Assembly: GCA_040389605.1 (NCBI GenBank)
Contig: JAZJZU010000017.1
Coordinates: 31,081-95,080 of the forward strand
DNA length: 64,000 bases
DNA from: Palsa-1233 sp040389605
Lineage (GTDB): Bacteria; Gemmatimonadota; Gemmatimonadetes; Gemmatimonadales; GWC2-71-9
Reading direction: 5' to 3'
Shown here: positions 58,255-64,000 of the stretch, piece after piece
Numbering within the stretch: the stretch's first letter is position 1
Layout: each line of letters starts with the position of its first letter
Position numbers and translations under genes: made by a program
The notes under the pieces: model-generated
The model's database searches: none
The model's input: only the letters and a program-made list of their open reading frames with translations
Told to the model about the DNA's origin: nothing

Positions 58255-58815
58255 TCAGCGAACCGAGATATCGACCTTTGGTACGTCGCGTTCCCCGGGC
58301 TCGCTGATTTCCCAGAGCACGGCAGGCTTTGCCTTCGCGAGGCCGGCCATCTGGTTGGTGGGAAATTGCTGCTGGGCGATGTTGTACTGCGTGGCGGTGT
58401 CGTTGTAATGCTGACGCGCGAACGCAATCTTGTTTTCAGTCGAGGTCAGCTCTTCCTGCAACTGTGACACATTCCCCAGCGACTTGAGATCCGGGTACGC
58501 CTCGGCCACGGCGAAAAGACGTCCCAGGGCCTGCGTGAGTTCGCCCTCTGCCTTGGCCGTCGCGGCGACACCCGTTGCGGCCACGGCACGCGTGCGCGCG
58601 GCGATCACCGCCTCGAGCGTTTCGCGTTCGAACTGCAGTGCGCCCTTGACCGTATCGACCAGATTGGGAATGAGGTCGTGCCGCCGCTTCAGCTGCACGT
58701 CGATCTGCTTCCAGGCGTTCGCGACCTGCCCCTGCAACGCGATCAGCCGGTTGTAGGCACCGATCAGCCAGAACACGGCGATCGCCAGGGCCACCAGAAA
58801 GAGAATGCCGCTCAT
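58255..58815 (-). CDS. lemA: LemA family protein
   Basis: 186 residues: an N-terminal helix anchor (ILFLVALAIAVFWLIGAYN), then coiled-coil helices with the LemA signature QVANAWKQIDVQLKRRHDLI, and AYPDLKSLGNVSQLQEELTS. LemA is a membrane-anchored stress protein often encoded next to HtpX-type proteases, as here. Its ATG shares a TGATG junction with the MerR-like gene. Confidence 0.92.
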   Translation of the reverse strand: MSGILFLVALAIAVFWLIGAYNRLIALQGQVANAWKQIDVQLKRRHDLIPNLVDTVKGALQFERETLEAVIAARTRAVAATGVAATAKAEGELTQALGRLFAVAEAYPDLKSLGNVSQLQEELTSTENKIAFARQHYNDTATQYNIAQQQFPTNQMAGLAKAKPAVLWEISEPGERDVPKVDISVR

Positions 58816-59366
58816 CAGGACTCCTGCGGAGGATGGGTGAGTTCGGCGAGCTGCGTGAGCAACGCGTTGAGCCGGACCGGGTCGGCCAGCAGTGGATGTG
58901 AGGTCGCGAGGTGAAGTTCAACACCATCGCCTGCATCGAATCGTTGCCAGCCGCTTCCGATCGGGAGGGCCGGCGCATCCACCGACGCCTCGCGGACCAG
59001 TCGCGGTCGAAAGAAACCGGGTCCGAGTGCTTCGGCAACCAGCCGCTCCAGTGCGGGCTCGCTCAGCCGTTGCCGGGTACTCGCAATCTGTTCAAGGGTT
59101 TCACCACCCTGCTGCGCGAGCCGCGCGGCCAGCAGTTCCACCAGGTGGCGATAGCCCCAGGATGACCCGGCGCCGCGACCGTACGGCGGGTGGAGCACGC
59201 CACGCGTCACGTAGAATCGGAGGCTGCGTTCGCTGGTGGCCCGTTCCGGCGGCGCACCAGCAATGGTCAGCAGTTCATCGGCGAGCGCGGCGAGATCGCC
59301 GAGTCGCCACGGTGCGGACTCCTGATAGCGGCGCAGGGCGCTGACGGCATCGGCAGTCGTGGTCAC
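58815..59366 (-). CDS. MerR-like helix-turn-helix regulator
   Basis: 183 residues. The winged-helix core is LGDLAALADELLTIAG, SERSLRFYVTRGVLHPPYGR and YRHLVELLAARLAQQGGETL, close to MerR family DNA-binding. No cysteines of a metal site are seen. The C-terminal part (DAGDGVELHLATSHPLLADP) is unassigned. Co-transcribed with lemA-htpX and may control them; this is inference. Start GTG 59366. Confidence 0.75.
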   Translation of the reverse strand: MTTTADAVSALRRYQESAPWRLGDLAALADELLTIAGAPPERATSERSLRFYVTRGVLHPPYGRGAGSSWGYRHLVELLAARLAQQGGETLEQIASTRQRLSEPALERLVAEALGPGFFRPRLVREASVDAPALPIGSGWQRFDAGDGVELHLATSHPLLADPVRLNALLTQLAELTHPPQES

Positions 59367-59435
59367 GCGAAGAAATGTTGCGCGGTGCGTCGATTGGCGC
59401 CAGCGAGCGCGCGTGATGCGCACGACACTGTGCCT

Positions 59436-59861
59436 ATGCATCGCGGCGTCACGCTTCCCGAACTCCTGCTGGCACTGGTCCTCGCCGGCCTGCTCGCATT
59501 GCTGAGTGTCCCTCCGCTGGCCGCGCTGCGTGATCGCGCCCGCGTGCGTTCCGAGACCATCCGCCTGGTGGCCACGCTCGACCTGGCCCGCGGTGCCGCG
59601 ATCCGCCTGGGATCCGGCGTTCGGGTCGGGCTGTCGGACTCGGTGTACCAGTTCACCACATCGCCGATCGCGGGTGCCCCCGAAAGCTGGCGCCTCCCGG
59701 GAACGGCAACCGGCGGGGTGTTGCTTTCGGGGGCGGGCGCTCCCATCCAGTTCGGCGCGCACGGCCTCGCCGTCGGCGTCTCGAATCGTACCCTGGTGCT
59801 CTCGCGTGGCAGCGTCACACGACGCATCGTGATCTCGCGCCTGGGACGCCTGACGTGGTAA
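59436..59861 (+). CDS. Type IV/II pseudopilin (GspH/FimT-like)
   Basis: 141 residues with the prepilin motif RGVTLPELLLALVLAGLLAL; the glycine before V marks the cleavage site and the E after P is at +5. A hydrophobic helix and beta domain follow. No assembly ATPase, peptidase or secretin is in the window, so it is an isolated pseudopilin. Confidence 0.85.
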   Translation: MHRGVTLPELLLALVLAGLLALLSVPPLAALRDRARVRSETIRLVATLDLARGAAIRLGSGVRVGLSDSVYQFTTSPIAGAPESWRLPGTATGGVLLSGAGAPIQFGAHGLAVGVSNRTLVLSRGSVTRRIVISRLGRLTW

Positions 59862-59877
59862 TGCCAGGCCGCCCGCG

Positions 59878-60198
59878 CTACAGCCCGTACTTGCGGACCT
59901 TCGCGAGCAGCGTGGAGCGGGCAATGCCAAGCAGGAGGGCGGCCTGTCGCTTGTTGCCGCGCGTGAATCGCAGCATTGCGGCGAGGTGTTTCGCCTCCGC
60001 GGCCTCCAGCGACTCCGGGGTGGGCTGCGCGGCGGCCTCGGTGACCACAAAGTCCGGCCCAGCCGCCACGCCAGCCGGCGGATGTCCCTGGTCATCGGAC
60101 ATCACCACGTGGCCCGCCGCCTGGAGAGCGGCGCGGAGCGCGGAGACATCTTCGCGATCGGGATCGGTGACCATCAGCCGGATATGGAGCGGACGCAT
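59878..60198 (-). CDS. Fis-type HTH domain protein
   Basis: 106 residues. The N terminus (MRPLHIRLMVTDPDREDVSA) resembles a degenerate receiver-like start; the C terminus HLAAMLRFTRGNKRQAALLL and GIARSTLLAKVRKYGL is the Fis-type HTH found at the end of NtrC-family regulators. There is no sigma-54 AAA domain, so it is probably a standalone DNA-binding protein. Convergent with the pseudopilin gene. Confidence 0.75.
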   Translation of the reverse strand: MRPLHIRLMVTDPDREDVSALRAALQAAGHVVMSDDQGHPPAGVAAGPDFVVTEAAAQPTPESLEAAEAKHLAAMLRFTRGNKRQAALLLGIARSTLLAKVRKYGL

Positions 60199-60318
60199 CA
60201 ATCGAAGCTACTTCCGGAACCCGCAACCGGCCAACCACCGATGGTAAAACGCGCCACGACGCGGCGTCGGCGTGCGTCGAAGGGAGCGGGCGTTACACTT
60301 CATCCCGACCTCAACCCG

Positions 60319-61350
60319 ATGCCGCCGATGCCTGCACCGCTCGATCTCTCGACTCTCGCCGCTGGCGATGAACTCCACCACCCGCTCCTCGTCCTCGACG
60401 TCGTGGTCCGGACCGGCGAACACCCTCGCACCACGCTGATCCTCGGCAACCGCACCGGCCGGATCGAGACCTCCCCGTTCTGGGCTGGTCGTGACGAGGC
60501 CATCAGCGGGATCGGCAAGGGAATGCAGGTTCAGGTGGTCGGTCAGGTCACCCGGTACCGCGACGCACTGCAACTCGAAGCCACCTCCGTGCGCGCTCTG
60601 CCAGCCGGCAGTGTCCCGCTGGCCGACCTCGTTCCCAGCGTTGGCTCCGTCGAGAAGTACTGGCAGTTTCTCGATGACCTGCGCCACAAGTTCACGGCCC
60701 CGCGCCTGCGGGCCGTCGTGGATCTCTTCTATGCCGATGAAGCCTTCCGGGAACTGTACGAGCAATGCCCTGGGGCGCCGGGCACTGGACACCACGCATC
60801 GCTCGGCGGGCTGCTGCAGCATACCTGTGAAGTGGTCCAGATCGCCCGCCAGATCGCGCGGGTGGCTCACGCCGACGAGGAGCTTGTGATCGCGGGTGCA
60901 ATGCTGCACGACATCGGCAAGCTTCAGGCGTATTCGTGGAGCACGGGGGTGTTCGAGACCACTGAGCGTGGCCGGATGATTGGACACGTGGTCGAGGGTG
61001 TGCTGATGCTGCGCGATGCCGTCCTGCGCGCTGCTGCACCACCCTGCACGGCCGAAGAACAGATGGTCATCGAGCACCTGATTCTCTCGCATCACGGGCT
61101 GCTGGAATATGGTGCCCCCGTGCGGCCGCTCACGCTGGAGGCCGAAATCCTCCATATGGCCGACAATGCCAGCGCCAAGACCACATCCATCACCGACGCC
61201 TACGGCTCACCTGAATACTTCCCCGGTGATGCGCGCGTCACGTCGCGACGAGTCTGGCAGCTCGACAATCGCTGGCTGGTCCGCCTGGCGGCAGACTTCG
61301 GGCGGGCACCCGGTTCCGGAAAAGACGAAGCGGCCGATCAGGCTAGCTGA
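60319..61350 (+). CDS. OB-fold plus HD-domain nuclease (YhaM/CBF1-like)
   Basis: 343 residues. The N-terminal OB fold (LLVLDVVVRTGEHPRTTLIL) precedes an HD domain with H and D in LLQHTCEVVQIA and AMLHDIGKLQAYS and the distal HLILSHHGLLEYG. This is the YhaM-type 3'-5' exoribonuclease arrangement. I start at ATG 60319; ATG 60241 is in frame and possible, while ATG 60328 is close. Confidence 0.82.
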   Translation: MPPMPAPLDLSTLAAGDELHHPLLVLDVVVRTGEHPRTTLILGNRTGRIETSPFWAGRDEAISGIGKGMQVQVVGQVTRYRDALQLEATSVRALPAGSVPLADLVPSVGSVEKYWQFLDDLRHKFTAPRLRAVVDLFYADEAFRELYEQCPGAPGTGHHASLGGLLQHTCEVVQIARQIARVAHADEELVIAGAMLHDIGKLQAYSWSTGVFETTERGRMIGHVVEGVLMLRDAVLRAAAPPCTAEEQMVIEHLILSHHGLLEYGAPVRPLTLEAEILHMADNASAKTTSITDAYGSPEYFPGDARVTSRRVWQLDNRWLVRLAADFGRAPGSGKDEAADQAS

Positions 61351-61675
61351 TCGACCGCTTCACATTCCGTCGCCTGCGCTCGGGGGCGCAGCGGCGGGAT
61401 GGGTGCTGCGGGTCAGAGCGGCTCGCGGACCACTCGCCCACAGGGCTCTCCGAGGCACCAGATCGGAGGGGATGTGACGCGCGAAACGCCCCATCAGCCT
61501 TTACTAAAGCTAGGGGCGTGCCACAATCCCGCAAGTGCCTGATTCTATTCGGGTTAGCTCACTTCTGCGTGGACAGTTTGTGGGTTCGAAGTCGCACCGC
61601 AGACGCGAGTTGTCGGGTTTATCCACGGGATGTGGAAACGTTGATCCACAAATCCACTCCCGTGAATCGGCCCCG
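61351..61675. other. 325-bp gene-free gap with hairpin and DnaA-box-like sequences
   Basis: No reading frame here has coding character. A hairpin with a 7-bp outer stem ACGCCCC/GGGGCGT (61486-61492, 61513-61519) and an inner AGC/TTT-AAA/GCT stem lies at 61486-61519. Three DnaA-box-like 9-mers, each one or two mismatches from TTATCCACA, occur in 33 nt: TTATCCACG (61619-61627), the reverse of GTTTCCACA (61631-61639) and TGATCCACA (61642-61650). No dnaA or dnaN is in the window. Confidence 0.5.
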
Positions 61676-62251
61676 CTAGAGGTTGATGGCCGAGCGGAAC
61701 CCCTTCGGATCTACCGGAATCTGCAACGTCTTCAGCAAAACGTGGAGCTTGAACTCGTAGCGCTTCACCGCATCGGCCGAGGCGAGAGCGGTGCGGAAGA
61801 GCGGATCCTGGTCGGCCCCTGCCGGGCGCTCGATTGCCGACGCGAGCGACTTGTCGCACCCCTGCATCGCGCGCTCGAGGTCATCGAGCGCCTTGAGATA
61901 ATCCCTGATGACGGCCTTGCCGCGCGCATCGTTGGTGCCGACCTCGGTCATCTGGCCGCGCATCACGACGGTCGCACGCACTGCGCGCGCGCATTCGTCG
62001 CGAAGCGCACGCGCCGACGACAAGACCACCGACGACGTGCCTCCCACCTTCGCGCGCACCAGGCGAGCCGAGACGGCGTCCACGGCATACAGGGTGTCGC
62101 GGAGCACGAGGACATCGGCCTTCAGTGTCTTCCGCATCGGGTCGAGGACGGGTTCTTCCCCAAAGATCACTGCCTGCGCCTGCAGCCGCGGCCCGACCGC
62201 AGGGCCCACGAGCAACAGCAGCGCACCGAGCTTCAGCATCTGACGAGTCAC
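61676..62251 (-). CDS. Hypothetical secreted protein
   Basis: 191 residues with a signal peptide (MLKLGALLLLVGPAVGPRLQ-A) and a helical body (DAVSARLVRAKVGGTSSVVL, YLKALDDLERAMQGCDKSLA). No family recognised. Start GTG 62251 overlaps the upstream stop (GTGA). Confidence 0.6.
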   Translation of the reverse strand: MTRQMLKLGALLLLVGPAVGPRLQAQAVIFGEEPVLDPMRKTLKADVLVLRDTLYAVDAVSARLVRAKVGGTSSVVLSSARALRDECARAVRATVVMRGQMTEVGTNDARGKAVIRDYLKALDDLERAMQGCDKSLASAIERPAGADQDPLFRTALASADAVKRYEFKLHVLLKTLQIPVDPKGFRSAINL

Positions 62252-62862
62252 GAGTCTATCCCCACTTCGATGTAACGCCAGGTGGCTTCGCCCGCATCAT
62301 CTCCGATGAAGAGCGCCCCCCCGGCAGAGGCGGCAAACCAGCCAGCGACGAGGCGTCGCGGGCCATCCAGCTCCTGCACAATCGGAGCGAGCCAGCGACG
62401 CAGGTGTCGCAGTTCCGGCGCGCGCCGACCCAACTGGGCCAGGACCGCGCCTGCTCCGCCCGTGGCGCGAAGAAAATGCGCCAGTGCTGTTGCGCGATCA
62501 GGAAAGCCGATCGCCATCACGCCGGGCTCGTTCAGGAGCAGCTCGCCATCGTACGCCTCGAGTCGCGGCGCGTCGAGCCGCGGACCGAGAAAAATGTACT
62601 GACGCCCATCGCCGGTCCGCCGTTCGATCACTGCGGCCGCTGTCTCCTCGGCGAGGCGGCCAGCGTGCACGAGGTCGTCATCGGGCAGGATCCCGACCAC
62701 CCGGGTCCATTCGAGTGCGCCGAGCGCCTGTTCCACCGGGCAACCCACGGCGTCGTCGAAGGCAAGCAGTCGTGGCGACTCGCCCGCTCGCAGGATGCAG
62801 TGCGCCAGCGCCTCGGCCCGATCAGTAAACGTCCGGACAACGAGAGAAGTCGGAGTGGACAT
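62248..62862 (-). CDS. Hypothetical protein
   Basis: 204 residues, soluble, mixed alpha/beta (VGILPDDDLVHAGRLAEETA, GRQYIFLGPRLDAPRLEAYD, APIVQELDGPRRLVAGWFAA). No family recognised. Two-gene operon with the secreted protein downstream. Confidence 0.6.
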   Translation of the reverse strand: MSTPTSLVVRTFTDRAEALAHCILRAGESPRLLAFDDAVGCPVEQALGALEWTRVVGILPDDDLVHAGRLAEETAAAVIERRTGDGRQYIFLGPRLDAPRLEAYDGELLLNEPGVMAIGFPDRATALAHFLRATGGAGAVLAQLGRRAPELRHLRRWLAPIVQELDGPRRLVAGWFAASAGGALFIGDDAGEATWRYIEVGIDS

Positions 62863-62945
62863 ACCGGGGATGATAGACCGGCCTCCGGGCCCCGGAAAGG
62901 GGTTCTGCCTTGCCAAGGGGCTCCGCACTGCCGCAACATTAGGCT

Positions 62946-64000
62946 ATGGCAGAACTCCCGTCCCTCCGAAGCCGTGTCACAGCAGGGACGTCGCTGTTGC
63001 TCTTGCTGGTCTTCGCAATGACCCTGCTCGGAGTCTCAGCGGTCGATTCCCTCGACAACGCGGTCCGGGCCGAACTTACCACCGTCCGCGAGCGCACGGT
63101 CCTCGCGCAGTCGATCACCCGCAGCGTGGTGACGGCGGTCCGCGACGGCGATGCACTCGCACTTCGGCCGGATTCAGTCCAGCAACTCGAACTCGATTCC
63201 GCGTTTGCCGCAATCACATCAGCCACGCTGGTGTATGGCCAGTCTGACCTCACGCCGGCAGAAAGCCGAGTGGTCAGCCGGATCGACGAGCTCTCTGCCG
63301 AACTGAAACGCCGCTCCCCCGGCGGGGCAGCGGCGTCCGAACCCGGCCGGGGACAGATTGCCGACTCACTCCTCGCGGAAGTGGGCGCCCTCACCGCCGT
63401 GCAGGAAGCCGCCGCAGCCGATCGCGCGACCGTCATTGCCGACCGCAGCACCCAGCGCCGGTTCATCGTCTGGATTCTCTTTGTCGTGGCGCTCATCCTC
63501 GGGGCCGGCTCGGCCGTCACCACGGTCCGCGCCGTGGTCCTGCCGCTTCGCCGACTCATCGAGGCCACCGAGCGCGTCGGCGCCGGAGACCTTCGGCCGC
63601 TTGATCTCGGCCCGATGCCCCGCGAGCTCGGGCTGCTCGGGGCCGCCGTCCGACGAATGAGTGAGGGGCTCCGCGGCGTGGTTGGAAGTGTCGCCGATGT
63701 CTCGGCGACGCTCACCGACAACGCGTCACACCTGAATTCCCGCTCCGAACAGCTGACGCAGTCTGCATCCCAGGTTTCCCGGGCCATTGGCGAGGTCTCG
63801 GCCAGTGCTGAACGTCAGGCCGCCGGAATGCGGGAAAGCGATATCGCGCTCGGCGACCTGCGGGCGGCAGCGGCCAGGAGCGCCGGTGCGGGTCAGCGGG
63901 TGGTCGCGGAGGCCGACGGCATCCGGCGCACGGCCGCGACCCACCCGGGGCACCTGGGGGCCGCCTCGGCCACCCTGCTGGAGCTGCACGAGGTAGTCGA
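62946..64000 (+). CDS. Methyl-accepting chemotaxis protein, 3' truncated by window end
   Basis: The open frame starts at ATG 62946 and runs 351 codons to the window end without a stop. The N terminus has a helix (SLLLLLVFAMTLLGVSAVDS), a periplasmic helical domain, a second helix at about 175-197 (FIVWILFVVALILGAGSAVT), a HAMP segment (RAVVLPLRRLIEATERVGAG) and the start of the coiled-coil signalling region (NSRSEQLTQSASQVSRAIGE). The methylation and CheW-binding hairpin would lie beyond the window. The divergent small gene ends 83 nt before. Confidence 0.88.
   Translation, partial: MAELPSLRSRVTAGTSLLLLLVFAMTLLGVSAVDSLDNAVRAELTTVRERTVLAQSITRSVVTAVRDGDALALRPDSVQQLELDSAFAAITSATLVYGQSDLTPAESRVVSRIDELSAELKRRSPGGAAASEPGRGQIADSLLAEVGALTAVQEAAAADRATVIADRSTQRRFIVWILFVVALILGAGSAVTTVRAVVLPLRRLIEATERVGAGDLRPLDLGPMPRELGLLGAAVRRMSEGLRGVVGSVADVSATLTDNASHLNSRSEQLTQSASQVSRAIGEVSASAERQAAGMRESDIALGDLRAAAARSAGAGQRVVAEADGIRRTAATHPGHLGAASATLLELHEVV

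Noticed and set aside
61351..61675. Chromosome origin (oriC)
   Set aside because: No dnaA, dnaN or AT-rich unwinding block; only three imperfect boxes.

Overview
This 64 kb window is GC-rich, densely coded bacterial chromosome. The protein content points to a Gemmatimonadota (Gemmatimonadaceae-like) bacterium: a clade II (Sec-exported) nitrous oxide reductase cluster, flavin-dependent thymidylate synthase ThyX, an MqnD-type menaquinone enzyme, many outer-membrane or lipoprotein products typical of a diderm, and a lysine/alanine-rich histone H1-like protein. This assignment is an inference from protein families; no rRNA is present. Two runs of 10 N (4079-4088 and 38890-38899) show that this is a draft or metagenome scaffold, and both interrupt genes. 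I see no prophage, transposase or CRISPR array.

Layout. 1-3.5 kb: the end of an unidentified + strand gene, then a minus-strand operon marR / zinc-ribbon membrane protein / ClC transporter with CBS domains / PAP2 phosphatase, headed by a promoter carrying a perfect palindrome. 3.6-7.6 kb: a five-gene minus operon (small hypothetical, NDH-2, queG, glyoxalase-fold protein, threonine aldolase) in which every junction is a 4-nt ATGA overlap. 7.6-11 kb: a plus operon of a class V aminotransferase, a LOG-family protein and an MFS transporter. 11-14.1 kb: a copper-efflux operon copZ / 45-residue membrane microprotein / copA / csoR with a CsoR-like control region. 14.2-20.5 kb: GAF-like protein, sensor histidine kinase with a BFD-like ferredoxin, thyX, a GlcD-type FAD oxidase and a DUF116 protein. 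20.5-26.8 kb: thiolase, zinc-ribbon protein, an unusual RNase HI that seems to start at CTG, an amidohydrolase lipoprotein and the histone-like gene. 26.9-32.5 kb: zinc-type dehydrogenase, TM-helix channel-like protein, propeller lipoprotein, FAD oxidoreductase, small membrane proteins and a beta-barrel protein.

32.5-40.7 kb is the functional centre: a denitrification-type N2O respiration locus, nosZ / membrane protein / nosD / nosF / nosY / cupredoxin lipoprotein on the minus strand, preceded by a cupin and a small heme-copper-oxidase-like membrane protein. Divergent from these are a Crp/Fnr regulator and a DUF2249 protein. CRP/FNR-type inverted repeats lie in front of nosZ and in front of the regulator. 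Copper handling continues nearby with tRNA-Cys, an AI-2E family membrane protein, CtaG, SCO and CopC at 40.8-43.8 kb, so copper export (copA region), copper delivery (SCO/CtaG/CopC, NosDFY) and copper enzymes sit within 33 kb.

43.9-64 kb holds a small Omp85-like protein, a zinc-ribbon protein with mqnD, a 118-bp inverted-repeat element with a terminator nested in it, two tandem paralogous secreted LVIVD/choice-of-anchor B proteins followed by VCBS/FG-GAP and YVTN propeller proteins, an HD-GYP response regulator, HtpX-like protease and LemA, a MerR-like regulator, a lone pseudopilin, a Fis-type HTH protein, an OB-HD exonuclease-like protein, a 325-bp gap with a hairpin and DnaA-box-like sequences, and the start of a methyl-accepting chemotaxis protein cut by the window end.
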